Numbered from the stretch's first letter, positions 32,831-44,446 are shown. The stretch: 64,000 bases of DNA from Armigeres subalbatus (GCF_024139115.2 NC_085141.1:170388994-170452993), one strand, 5' to 3'. Numbers and translations are program-made. Notes: generated by a model from the letters alone, not told the origin.

Positions 32831-34159
32831 TCTGTCATTGTTTTCTTTGACCTATGCCAAGCAACTTTTTGATTGTATGGCTATTTAGATCAAACGACAT
32901 TTTCGATCAAACCGCATTTCCGGTTTTTTCGGCCAAATGAACAGTTCAACCGAATGACGAGCTCGGTTTTCTAGTCACTTATCTGCCTTACAAGAAGGAT
33001 GTAGTGGGATCAATCCCAGACTTGTCCCTATTTTTTTAAAAATGTGGCGTGGGCTATATCACTTTCTTTGGTGAATCCTCGTTCTATACTTCAGTTTAGA
33101 ACGTTACGCATTGCAAGAAAAATTTGGAATACAGGATAATTCAAAGCGCCTCCAATGAATATTTCCCTGGCAAATGATCAAAGGCAGCTATTGTGAAATT
33201 TGGAATGTTTTGTTTATATTTATACTTATGACATTTCGTCCTGAATCGTTTCACGCGTAATGAAAAATTTTAAAATAAAAATATTTTACTGTACAATAAA
33301 CGATGCCTTGCAGAATAGAAAAAAAAAGTCAGTTATATTTAAAAAAATTTCGGGGCAGCAGGAACTATGTTCAAGTGCCTGACAAACCGTCCTTTGGCAC
33401 TGCAAGTTGTGGGGATTGGGTTTGAAATTGAGCTCAGTTCAATTCCTAAAAAACCTACATGTAGGCTCTACTAAAGAGACCGTGTGCCGCTTAAAGTACG
33501 CTAGTCCAAGTTTTAGTGTAGGGTGGGACCTGACTCGATAGCCCGGACCTGACTCGGCGAGAGGTTGCAGGCTCAATAAGCCGCCTGTAAAACCAACCGA
33601 TACGACCTGTGGTATACCACGCGTAACAAACCGACTTCAGCGTACATCGGCACCTCGAAAGAAAAGTATAATGAGTTTCGGGTTAGTTGACTAATCGGCC
33701 AGGTATCGATTATTATTAAATCTTTTCATATCTGTGTACGTCAAATCATTGGACTTCACGGCAGCAGATTTGTTGTTATGTCCATTCAACGCACACTATG
33801 TGTGATTTGTTCTATGCGGGGATTTCCCTCTGCGCGTTATTTCCGCGAAGCTATTCAAATTTTTCTTTTTCTCCGTAATACCCTACCCAATTAACAAAAC
33901 TGTGGTATTTCTATGGATGCATAGGTATTCCTGGGCTCTAGTAGCACCAATAACTACAGACTAACATTTCTCTCCTTTCCCAACTGACTGTAAGGTCTTG
34001 GCCGGCGCCGTTATTGATCTAGATTTGTGAGCTGCTATACTTCACTATACTATACCTCGAGAATAGGTAGTAAATCCAAACCTCTATTCACTTGGATCTT
34101 AGTGGAATTTACACCAGTTTTGAGCGATCACGGATTAGTAAACACTGACATGCACAGTA
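32831..34159. other. No gene recognised
   Basis: At 32880-32965 short words (caaacgacattttcg, ttcggccaaatgaac) belong to the repeat style seen at 34160-34630. The stretch 33360-33660 is less AT-rich and contains a frame (LTRREVAG-like) that I cannot place; it may be an old repeat. The first duplicated block ends at about 33647. Confidence 0.4.
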
Positions 34160-34630
34160 CAGTCAAATTAAGCAAAACCATTTTCGACCTAATAACCGTT
34201 TTGGCCAAAAGTTCAATTCGCCGAAATAGAATTCGACTAGATGAATTTCGGTTTAATGTTCTATTCGGCCTAGTGGCATTCGAACAAAGGGCCGTCTCGC
34301 CGAAGGTCGCAAGGTCGTTTAGCAAAAAATGCCGTTTGGTCACGATGGTCGTTTGGCAGAAAGGGCCGTTTGGCTAATAACGTGATTTGGCCATGATGGA
34401 CATACGGGCAAACATTTGTTGAATTTGTAGTTGGCCAAAAAAGTCGTTTGATCGAATAAATAATTCATCTAGTGGAAAAAATCGTACGGCAGAAATGACC
34501 ATTTGACCAAACAGATTGACAGTATATGATATTTTCGGTCGTATACATGTACGGTCAAATGGCACTTTTGCCAGACGACCTTTTCGGCAAAACGGCATTT
34601 TCGACCAAATGACCTATTCGGTTGAACCAG
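34160..34630. repeat. Degenerate short-unit array (GGCCGTTTGGC / TTTCGGCCAAAT words)
   Basis: Over 470 bp, variants of ggccgtttggc, gtcgtttggc, attcggcct and cggcaaaacggcattttcg appear about every 15-25 bp in both orientations. The unit is too eroded to define precisely. Such arrays create spurious open frames on both strands (34027-34377, 34128-34343, 34374-34598). Confidence 0.65.
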
Positions 34631-35259
34631 TTCGGTTATCTATCCCTTTCCGTCCAACAATGTATTCCTATTGTTAAATTTAAAAAAAATCGTGAAAATG
34701 TTAAAATTTCACAAAATTCTTAATAATTTGAGTGGAAATTTCGGAAAACAATTAAGAATTTAAGGGAAATAAAAAACCGTAAGAAATTTAAAAAAAATTC
34801 TACAAATAATCCTAAGAGCTCTCCATAGTCTCCCGTTGAAGCTCTTGAGAAGTTGTAGCGAGTATTAAAATAAATTTTAAAAAATCTAAACATTTTCCTT
34901 TGAAAATTCTATAGTTTTTTTGTAATACAAAAAAAATTCCTTGGGAAACCCCTTGGAGATTGCAAACGAACACAATGAAAAAAAAAATCAGCACGCCGCC
35001 TCCGACGATTTTTGGACATGCACACATCTCTATCAGGCCCCCATGGTCAAGAGTTCGATGAGTGCACACTTAGAATAGAATGTCGGATGCTGCATTTAGA
35101 TATGTAAAGTAAATTATATAATCATTGGCCACAACAATATTTGGGGGAGATCCCCCAGCGCTTGACACCTCCCAATACCGGACGCTTCTCAAAACTACAC
35201 TTGCAGAGGTCCCACCACCGGCTTATGTAGTACATAATGAAGCTATTAAAAAGTCATTT
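34631..35259. other. AT-rich, GAATT/AAATTC-rich filler; no gene recognised
   Basis: Many short words of the gaaattt/aaattct type give a low-complexity appearance. Nothing else is identifiable. Confidence 0.45.
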
Positions 35260-35530
35260 CTTCTTCTTATTGGCATTACATCCCCACTGGGACAGAGCCG
35301 CCTCGCAACTTAGTGTTCATTAAGCACTTCCACAGTTATCAACTGCGACGTTTCTAAGCCAAGTTTCCATTTTTGCATTCGTATGTCATGAGGCTAACAC
35401 GATGATACTTTTATGCTAATGGAAGTCGAGACAATTTCCAAACCGAAAATTGCGCCGGGAATCGAATCCAGCCACCCTCAGCATGGTCTTGCTTTGTAGC
35501 CACGCGTCGTACCGCACGGAGGAGGGCCCC
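35260..35530 (-). mobile_element. Feilai-like SINE (family A), nearly full length
   Basis: It has the same structure as 25085-25379, with a head at the right end (gggccctcctccgtgcggta on the minus strand), a body and a GAAGAAGAA tail at 35260. It is flanked by an 8-bp target-site duplication, agtcattt (35252-35259 and 35531-35538). A short deletion in the head removes part of the region after the B box. Confidence 0.88.
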
Positions 35531-35583
35531 AGTCATTTACCTGCATGGAATATGAGATTATAATGTTGACTAAATTTGAAATC

Positions 35584-35729
35584 AGTGCTGCAAAGTGTCA
35601 CCGTACAAGTCACGCAAAGCGTGACAATAACAAAATCCAGGTCATGTGTCAAGCACTCAATTGTGATGCTCAATGTGGATCTCACATGCTTGGTGTAATG
35701 GTCACCATGAAAGTGACATTTTAGCAACT
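35584..35729. mobile_element. Candidate MITE rich in GTCAC motifs
   Basis: The left end gtgctgcaaagtgtcac and the right end gtgacattttagcaac are imperfect inverted repeats. Inside, GTCAC/GTGAC recurs many times. A related end (ggtcacgacattttgcaa) lies at about 37485-37502, closing another GTCAC-rich segment that starts near 37295, so this may be a small family. Confidence 0.45.
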
Positions 35730-36052
35730 AGCGCTTGGTCACTCACCATGTCTTCACTTCTTCTGCCTGTGATCACCAGCATGAATGATAGGAAAACTTT
35801 CCTGATGTTGTGGTTGTCATATCCATGTCATCTTGACTATCGTGATGATCACTTGACCTATGCGGTGTTTGGTTCGAAATTAACGCTCGACAGCAATGGA
35901 ATAATCCACTTAGCGGAATTAATGGATTTTTGCTGTGATAAAAATGCATGAAGCCAAAATAGAATTTTTGGGAACATTTAAGTGTTCTTATTGTTTATAT
36001 TGACTTTTTGTGCAATATTTTAAGAGGTGCTATTAAAAGAAAAGTACATACA

Positions 36053-37067
36053 TAGTTTTTCCAAATTTGATCCAGATTTTTTTATTGATTTTTTCAAATG
36101 GATACAATCTAAAAACGACGCATCCTACAAAAAAAATGTTGTATGGGTGACTATCGCAAAATCAGTCAAAGTTTCTAATAAAGATATCGGAAACAATTCA
36201 AATTGAGCCCTACACTGAAAAAAAATCAGTTTCAACAGTTTCAAAAATTAAAACTCGATTTGCGAAAAAACGCTTTTTTTGATTTGTATGAAATTGTGTC
36301 TCAAGATAGGTGATTATGTTCCCTACCAACCGTCCATACATCGCAAGCTTGACACTTTTAAGGGAGAAAAGTTTTTCTAACAAAAAATTTTTCTTGTCGG
36401 AATTGATTTTTTTTCTCAGTGTCAAGGAGTGTCAGTGGATTTAACATATACATACATATATTTAAATATTCCTGTACAGTCAAGCAGAGTACAATATTTA
36501 GGTCGTAACTAATCGCAACGGATAAAAATACACTGAAAATAATTTCGACAAGAAAAAGTTTTTGTTAGAAAAACTTTTTTTCCTTCAAAGTGCCCAGCTT
36601 GCGATGTATGGACGGTTGGTAGGGAACAAAATCACCTATCTTGAGACACAATTTCATACAAATCAAAAAAAGCGTTTTTTCGTAAATCGAGTTTTAATTT
36701 TTGAAACTGTTGAAACTGATTTTTTTTCAGTGTAGGGCTTAATTTGAATTCTCGCTTAACTTTTCAAAAGGACCTAAGTAACTTTTTTCCATGAATTAAT
36801 TTGAATAGCGTAATCAACAGAACAACATGAAAGCTGTCGATTGCGCTATTCAAATTAATTCGTGAAAAAATGTTAATTAGGTCCTTTTGAAAAGTTAAGC
36901 GAGAATTGTTTCCGATATCTTTATTAGAAACTTTGACTGATTTTGCGATAGTCACCCATATAACATTTTTTGTAGGATGCGTCGTTTTTGATTGTATCCA
37001 TTTGAAAAATCAATAAAAAAATTTGGCCTTTTTCAAAAGATAGTCTGGATCAAATTGGTAAAAACTT
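36053..37067. mobile_element. Large palindromic foldback element, about 1 kb, with a nested MITE
   Basis: Left arm 36053-36430 and right arm 36530-37067 are reverse complements over nearly their whole length. Examples are ggatacaatctaaaaacgac against gtcgtttttgattgtatcc, and ggtagggaac near 36625 against gttccctaccaacc near 36320. The loop is about 100 bp. The right arm holds a 153-bp insertion (36751-36903) and a 22-bp extra segment near 37020. No transposase is present. Mirror-image open frames on opposite strands come from the symmetry. Confidence 0.88.
36751..36903. mobile_element. Nested palindromic MITE, 153 bp, AATT target-site duplication
   Basis: The termini ctcgcttaacttttcaaaag and its inverse ending gttaagcgag are perfect inverted repeats of about 20 bp, and much of the interior also pairs (gaattaatttgaatagcg with cgctattcaaattaattc). 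The 4-bp sequence aatt is present on both sides (36747-36750 and 36904-36907). The opposite arm of the host palindrome keeps the uninterrupted site with a single aatt, which fixes both the boundaries and the duplication. Confidence 0.88.
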
Positions 37068-37070
37068 AGT

Positions 37071-37200
37071 TAGAGCCATTCACAAATACGGCCCATACAA
37101 ATTTCAGAACCCTCCCATACAAAATACGTTACGAGAGGGTGGGTGGGGGCTTTCAGCCCCCAGGTCCATTTTAGCGTTATGTAATTTGTGAATGAACCCT
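37071..37200. mobile_element. Short inverted-repeat element, about 130 bp
   Basis: agagccattcacaaat at the left faces atttgtgaatgaaccct at the right. The interior is GC-rich (gtgggggctttcagccccc). It directly adjoins the large palindrome. Size and ends suggest a MITE; the superfamily is unknown. Confidence 0.6.
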
Positions 37201-37639
37201 TAATTTAACTATTGATTTATCCAATTTATCAATTAAAAACGACGTCAGTCCAATCAAACGACAACAAAATCAATCAATAACGGTGCTCACCTGCACTTTT
37301 GACAGCTGACCGACCTGATGCTCTTTATGGCTCTCAGCTTGTGGTTGTCTATCTGGGTGTCACGCTTACCGAAGGTACTCACGTGTCAGCTTCTACATGT
37401 CACGATGCGCTTGCAGTGATTGTCAGTAAAGAACATCGTTTAAAAGCGTGGTGGTTTTTGTTTTCATATCTGATCATCTGGTGATGGTCACGACATTTTG
37501 CAAGACTGTTTGAAATTTAACAAAAAATGTCAAAAACAATTCATGTTTCGCCTTACTTTAGAAGGTTTGAATCAACAAATTTAAAATCATTCGAAAGCGT
37601 TCTGACTATGAGGAGATGGTTTATATTTGCCACATTTCA

Positions 37640-38515
37640 CTTTTTCAATTTTTTTGATGGGCCGCCCTCTTATTCGGTTCTATTTGATGCCCTGATGCTC
37701 TGGACAAAATTTCAGCCAAATCGGTCAACGTTTGGGCGGTGCTAAACTCGTTGGAAGTTTATATGGAAAAATGTATGCAGAAATATCCAAAAACAGTGAT
37801 TTGCAGTAAGACGGTACAATTTACGATCAAGAACCATGATACTCATTCAGTTCTTGTAGAATAAAATACAGAATGTTATGCTGAAAACCGCGAAAAGATT
37901 AGAGTTTTTTAGGCAAAGATATTAGCATTTTACTGCACCGTTAGATGACTTTACCCATTAATGGGTACTATGTTATTGTTGATATTATTCCCACCGTGAA
38001 AAATTCACCCATTTTCTTGAAAAAGTGCCACTACCCATTTTAATGAGTAGTGGCGCTTTTTAAAGAAAATGGGTGAATTCACAGTGAAATAATATCAACA
38101 ATAACACAGTACCCATTAATGGGTAAAATCATCTAACAGTAATAGTGTTGTAGGGGTGAATTTATTTCTTTTCAAAGGTAAAAGAAACGAAATTAGCTCA
38201 AACCCCACTTTAGAGAAATGCTAATAACTTAGCCGGGCAAACTCTAATCTTCTCGCGATTTTCTGCATAACATTCTGCATTAAATTTTCCTAAATCTGAA
38301 TGAGTATCATGGTTCTTCATAGTAAGTTGTGTAGTCCAGCTGCAATTTACTGTTTTGGGATGTTTCTGCATACATTTTTGCATATAAACTTCCAACGAGT
38401 TTAGCACTGCCCAAACGTTGACCGATTTGGCTGAAATTTTGTCCAGAGCATCAGGGCATCAAATAGAACCGAATAAGAGGGCGGCCCATCAAAAATTTAA
38501 AAGTTTTTCCCATAC
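37640..38515. mobile_element. Second large palindromic foldback element, about 870 bp, with a nested foldback
   Basis: Left arm 37640-37930 and right arm about 38212-38515 are reverse complements (gatgggccgccctcttattc against gaataagagggcggcccatc; ccaaatcggtcaacgtttgg against ccaaacgttgaccgatttgg). The centre holds a separate palindrome, 37931-38142. The arms have diverged by small indels, so this insertion is older than a perfect hairpin would be. Confidence 0.87.
37931..38142. mobile_element. Nested foldback MITE, about 210 bp
   Basis: The left part (tactgcaccgttagatgac, ttacccattaatgggtac) mirrors the right part (gtacccattaatgggtaaaa, tcatctaacagta). The arms are about 95 bp and almost perfect around a short loop near tacccattttaatgagtagt, with cacccattttctt pairing inside. 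It lies at the centre of the larger palindrome. It may have inserted there or be its original loop. Confidence 0.8.
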
Positions 38516-40409
38516 TAATTTGAGCCACCCAATGGTTACTATGAATCATAAATGATCATATTTTGTTTATATGGTATACTAGTAAAAATAATCCGAATAA
38601 CTCGAGAGTTTTTCGTTAAATTACATAAGCCATAATAGTCAAAAATGCAATTGCACTGAAATAGATAAAATAAACCTGCTCGAAACATTATATAAACATT
38701 TAGAAAGCAATTAGCAAGTTGTTTTGTCAAAATTATAATGAGAACACACACATTCCCGTCCCGTATATTACTCTGCCGTACTCCACCCAAATAGCTTGAT
38801 ATTTTGCACATTACTTGAAAACTACTGAATCTAGCCTTGTACTAAAAACTCAATTATGCCGCTTGTAATGTGGTCAAGAAATAAATGTTTAGGACGAGAA
38901 TAGATGTGCTGCCAAAATGGTTCTTATTTCTATTACGAAATTATAAACTTTTTCACAGCGCCCGGCGACGTAGGTTGTGACAGTGTGCGATATTGATTTA
39001 CTTTTGGAATATTTATTTTTCTCTTCCTGACAAGGCTGCAAAATTCACGAAGGTTGTGATCTTCACGGTATTTTAAATAATCGTGAATAAAAATGCCAAC
39101 TCATTCTTCAATATTTCATAACAATTATAACGATTCACCCTTCTAGCAATATAACTACCCTTCTCGTGTGTAGCACATTTTTGTTATTTTTGTACGCTGC
39201 AAAATAACATATCTAGTCATTGGTTTTACTTGTGATTCATATGTAAAGGTGACACGTTTATTTATGTTATGGAAATGGTTTAATTTTGCTTATTGAGATA
39301 GATTGAAAGGCAGTCTCATAGATTTCAACAGGCGTGAAAAGTTCATATTCATGAAGAAATATTATTTTAAACGTGAGAAATATTTCTCAAACTCCTACAC
39401 CAGCTTTTGAACATCGCATTATAAACAGTATATCATCACTAGTGGCACCAGCTATGGTCATTTGATGAAACACCACTTAGTGCAAGAACGATGCCTTTTA
39501 TTACAATAGCGCGTTAGCGACAAGTGATGTACACATAAATGTAAACAACATTAATTGGACAATAAAACATCTTTCGACTAACCCATCTGTTAACCGACGT
39601 TTTTATTCTAGTATGAATTCAATTATATTTCATTTATTTAATTTCATGTGTACTCAAAGCTAAATAAGTTCCATTCAGCATATCCATGGCGCACAACATG
39701 CAAGCGTAAAAAGCAAACATCTGTAACTCACTTCTAAATCACATAACACAGTGTCCTCCAAAAGTGCCATTACGTGCAACGACCGCATCCACCTAATATG
39801 GATACACTAATTTCAATGCACACACTAATGGGGCATGGCCAACCAACAAACACTGCAGATTAGACTGACCAAGGCATGGAATACTCACTCCTGTATATGA
39901 GGCATCCATACATTTATTGTAACCTTTTCTATACGATGAAATCCTACCAAATCATCACGACGTTTCAACCATTTCGAAATTCACTAAAGAAAATTGGATC
40001 AGTCTACTGCCAACAAAGCTTAGAGTTCTATTCAAAAGTTGGCGCTTTGTGCGTTTCGATCAAATCCAGAAATATTATAATCACGGATAACTCTCGCGAT
40101 CAAACACTTCTGAGAACCCTTTTTGCAGGTTTCCAAGCAAGAATCGTACGGTGTGTCCCGAAATCGTAAATCTTTGGATCGCAGTTGTCGAAACTGTGTA
40201 ATTTCTCCCATAAATGAGTGGCATACCAACATCAGCAACGTGAACAATTTCGTATTAGAAGCGGACAGGCGGGCTTTGTCAGCTGTAACAAAAAAAAGAA
40301 AAAAGTGCGGGACTGACTGAAAACTTCTTTATGAGCACACGTTGAGTGAAGTTAGACACTTTATGGCTTGGCAAAACTTGTCTTGGTGAAAATTGCATCG
40401 ATGTAACAA
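38516..40409. other. AT-rich stretch, no gene recognised
   Basis: Frames of 90-97 codons (38539-38811 minus, 39876-40169 plus) show no domain. No strong repeat structure is visible. Confidence 0.45.
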
Positions 40410-40967
40410 CAGGTGGATTCATACGAAAGAAAACCAAAAAGAAAAACACCGTTCAGGGAAGAAAAGCAAGTGACAACTCGAGAGACAGATAGACAGCAAA
40501 GTAGGAAAAACGAAACTCAGCAAGTGTTACAATTATTAAGTAATTCGAGCGATTATCTTCTGAACATACACACCCACACAACTGAGTGGAGCCGACATCA
40601 GGCGGATGGTGGCCGACATTTATCGCGCATTACGCTAGTCGTGTGTGAGGGGAGATCTACTTCTGGAGTGAGGGCGGCAGCATTAGGCTTCACGGCAGCA
40701 CGCGACTTTTCCAGCAAGAGAAATGGAGGAAGAAAAAGGCCTGCAATTGTGGATTATCTTTCGAATGTAAGTATCACTTTTAAGCTGAATTCCGTACCTA
40801 AACAACCGAGATGGGTTAAATCTAGTGGCAATGGTCGAGCCATTCGATATGCATTCGTGCAATCATCGGTAATTGAGCGTAGCAATGAAGCACACCAGTG
40901 GGATGTTATTCAATCTGCCAATGAAATCTACAAATTGTGCATGAAATTGTTCAGGTTTACTAGGTGA
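40410..40967 (+). CDS. Open frame of 184 codons; possible exon with donor at 40766
   Basis: The frame 40413-40967 is the longest in the 36-44 kb interval and lies in a GC-richer patch. Its product starts MDSYERKPKRKTPFREEK, is strongly basic and polar, and has no domain I recognise. At 40764-40771 the sequence cgaat|gtaagtat is an excellent splice-donor match, so a 5' exon (possibly untranslated) ending there is as likely as an intact ORF. I cannot assign a function, and there is no neighbour that helps. Confidence 0.25.
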   Translation, partial: QVDSYERKPKRKTPFREEKQVTTRETDRQQSRKNETQQVLQLLSNSSDYLLNIHTHTTEWSRHQADGGRHLSRITLVVCEGRSTSGVRAAALGFTAARDFSSKRNGGRKRPAIVDYLSNVSITFKLNSVPKQPRWVKSSGNGRAIRYAFVQSSVIERSNEAHQWDVIQSANEIYKLCMKLFRFTR

Positions 40968-42479
40968 ATACTGGCATTAAATCTACTTACCTTTCAATGT
41001 TTCATTATTTGATATTATTCGACAATTTTATTGGGACAGTTCATACCTGTAATAATTTGAAAAAACAGCAATTAGCAAAATACGTTTAAACGAGAAAAGC
41101 AAAAAAGGTGCAAATAAATTAAATTTTAGAACAATTATGCCAATAAATAAATCCATTAGTGATAGATGGAATTATACATTTCAGCAAGAAGAATCAACAA
41201 CTGCAACAAAACTGTGATGCGATTATGGTGCAATGGTGCGAAGAATGGATACCCCTCGTAGCGCATTAATAGTTGGATGGACTGTGTTCTGTTCATAGAG
41301 CAGACGTAGCCAAGGTCTAGTTACCTTGGACGTAGCTACGTAACCTTTGATGCATTTGGCGAATGTCTGTTGAAGCTAATTCTTCACCATTTAGCTTCAA
41401 GGTGGAGCTGATTCTTCCATTAGAGATATGCGAACAGTGAGATTCAAAGCATGACCTTAGTAGTTTTGACTGGCTTAAAATGCTTCATCATTGCATGACT
41501 AATGGTTGTGTTGCTGATCAATCTCAATGTATTTGGATTTACTGAAGTAAAATTCAATAAAATTCATGCACGGCTAGTATTAAAAAAACATCTTGGAAAT
41601 TGTATTTACAAGCATTTTCTTGTTAGAATTCATATTTGTGGCAATATAAAAAATATGACACTTATATTAAATCGGCTGTGCAGGCTTGAAATTGGGAGAT
41701 AATTCAAAATTCATCAGAAATCAAATTGTTCAGCAATAAATAACATGATCAAATAAAAGTTTGGAATTCACAAAAGGAAGAAACGGGGTCAGCTGTACCA
41801 ACCGTTCCAGATTTAGAGGGTATATAAAAAGGTGACATTGGGAGTACCACTTAAAGAAGATTTGTGTTACTCAAAAAAAAATGTTAAACACTTTTTTATT
41901 TGTCCACTTGAGCAATTTAAGTGTGTTCAAGACAAGTTCATATTAAAAATCCAGATAGGGATGACCATTAGAATTGAAAATAAAATTGATTTAAAAAATG
42001 AGAACTCACACAGATAACAACTACTTGAGTTCCAGTCAGTTACTGGTCAAGTGGTCTAATGGATAGCAGATATGCCTCACGCACGAAAGGTCCGCACCAT
42101 TATCCTACTTTGTAGCTTTCATATGGTCCTCATGTTCTAGCAATCGGTAGAACTGGATTTCATACCGCATACACTTCTTCTACTCTATACACTGTATAAA
42201 AATGTTATAGCATATATGATGAAACAAAAAGGCTCCGTTCGATTCGACTCATTTTTCCATCACTTTTCAAAATTACAGGTCGTCGTTACTATGGAGCTTG
42301 CATTCAATACTGCGTTCAAGAAAAAAGTTGGATGTAAAATTGTAGGCTATTGAACACAACAATATGAGTTCAAATATTTCTATAGCGCGTAATTTTCAGA
42401 ATTTTTAACTGTGTATATATTCAACTTGACTAGTACATCTAGCAGTAACTGCTGAATTTCTAAATGAACGATAGCTTGT
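40968..42479. other. AT-rich stretch, no gene recognised
   Basis: Short frames only. At 42050-42085 the words agtggtctaatggatagc resemble a tRNA A box but no cloverleaf can be completed. Confidence 0.45.
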
Positions 42480-42665
42480 TTCTACGTGCAGTTTGTACAC
42501 AATCAATTGCTTTCAAATCTAATTGGCAACTACTTAGGCAAGAAGAATCTCTGCCATAGAACATAACCGCCCAGATTCCAATGAAATTCCGCATAAACTC
42601 GTGCAAGTGCAGAGGTATGTTCGACTTACAGTGGGTGAGTGCCTGTATCACCAAACTAGGACTAA
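42480..42665 (+). mobile_element. Fragment of the SINE family seen at 16106-16735
   Basis: Its reverse complement contains ctcacccactgtaagtcgaa, cctctgcacttgcacgagtt and atgcggaatttcattggaat, matching 16318-16445 in the same order, so the SINE is in the opposite orientation here. A second piece of the same element is at 43330-43405, with about 650 bp of other DNA between them. Confidence 0.72.
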
Positions 42666-43329
42666 CTAGGCAGTGAATTTCAAATTCAATTTTGAAGCGA
42701 GTTCTGCAGCTTTGTAGCAATAATGTTTAGTATGGGTGCGAAATTGTTAGTGAAACCCACCCTTGCACTTTTCATGGTAGGAAGGTATTTGATTATGAAA
42801 CAAAACCGTGGGATTGTTATCAAAAATTCAGAATTCCTATAGAACTGTAATTTTTAAAAGGAAGACTTGATTGCCAGGCAATCTTGAGTTCAAGTATTTT
42901 TGAATTTAAGTCGAATTTCTTTATGAAAAATTGTTTTTTTTTTTCAATATTATATTAATATTGTAAAGGAAAAAGAAGAACCCATTTCATTGATCATTGT
43001 TGAAAAGCCAATAAGGAGTTAAATGGATGGCCAAGTTTCAGAGCGAAATTGAAGTCACGAAGAAGTAAAGACCAACTTTCGGCTCAAAAAGCACTAAGCG
43101 GTCATTTATCCTTAACTTTCATTTCAGTTATGACAAAAGACAGATATATGAAGCTTCACATTTTTCAAAATATTTTTTTTATTCCAGAACGATGTACCTA
43201 TCAAAACTTAGTCAACAGTTTCAAAATAGTCGAAAAAGGTGTCTTTAGTGACTTGAAAAAAAGAGCAGTGACTTACCCGAATAAAGTGACTCAATACCAG
43301 GCCTGACAATTGAATATAAGCTGTTGGTT

Positions 43330-43405
43330 TTCTGTACAAGAACAGCTAATTTGGTCATAATGGAGTAGCGACTACGGGCGGCCCATCAAGATCAAGTTCA
43401 ACTGA
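43330..43405 (+). mobile_element. Tail fragment of the same SINE family
   Basis: Its reverse complement reads gtagtcgctactccattatg and accaaattagctgttcttgt, matching 16132-16181. With 42480-42665 it marks one SINE copy split or deleted in the middle. Confidence 0.7.
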
Positions 43406-44446
43406 TATGATTGGAACACGGCGGAGTAATAAAGGCCAACATTGGAAATATGGGCAGGGGATAGAATTTTTTTTTTTCTAAGCGCTTGAACACAGCCAAT
43501 TTTCGGCACACTGTATTGAAAACTAATGATTTATTCTACCTTGAAGCCAAAGAATTATAATTTTTATCAGGTCTCTCAACAAGTCAACACAGTTTTTTCT
43601 TACAAAAAATGACAAACAAAAGGGGCAATCAAATTTCTGAAAAAATAAGAGTTTCCAAATCATTCTTTTACACACCCGATGTGTTTTTCAATATTAATCA
43701 TTATGGAATTTATTGTTCATGTTATTTATATCTTGATATTTCTGATTCTTTCAATTTGAAAAATGGGAAACATTCATTGGCCATCGTGAAATTTTCGATT
43801 TTCTTAGTACATCATCTTATTTAAACGAAGCTAAGCGCGTATTCTTTATTCAGATCTAAATGGTAGTGACAAGACAAAATTTATCGCTGTCACTAAGTCA
43901 AAGATAACGATCCTCGTGGGTAGGTATACGGAGTGGACTTTGCAAAAGCGTTGCAAAGACACAAAGCAAATGTTTCCTTTAGCTCTACCGTTGAACCAAA
44001 TTACCGTGCACCTATTCGATTTACCGTGTCCCTCCAACGACCAAACAATCGCAAATCCGGAAGTATTAAAACATATTCTTGCTTGCCAACTGAGTTAAAT
44101 GCTTATTGTAGTGCATGTTCCGACCAAAGCCATCATCCTGTACACTATTGTCAGGTTCCCTTTTGTTTCTTTACGAAAGCAAATCGAATTGAACTGTAAA
44201 CCCGCAGCGGCGTGAGGCCAAGCCAATCGATCGCCATTTCGTGATTGACAGCACGTTATTTCTTAAGATATTTTGATTTGATTTCTTTGTCGCTGTGGGG
44301 TCAGGAAATCAGATCACTCAATGACTTGGATAAAAGTTGTGTTGTTTTTTCGCAACCTGAGGCAATTGTGGAAGGGAACGAAGTAAGGAATGTGAGATCA
44401 CTGATAAAATGCACGATGTACTACAAACCAAGGATTTGGATTTTTT
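43406..44446. other. No gene recognised
   Basis: The stretch 43910-44230 is less AT-rich and has an 88-codon plus-strand frame (43933-44199) with a Cys/His-containing end, but it matches no family that I know. The rest is AT-rich. Confidence 0.4.

Noticed and set aside
33360..33660. GC-richer stretch as a possible exon
   Set aside because: No splice site, no stable frame between the two blocks and no recognisable domain; possibly an old repeat.
42040..42115. tRNA or SINE head suggested by agtggtctaatggatagc
   Set aside because: An A-box-like word without a matching T arm or acceptor stem.
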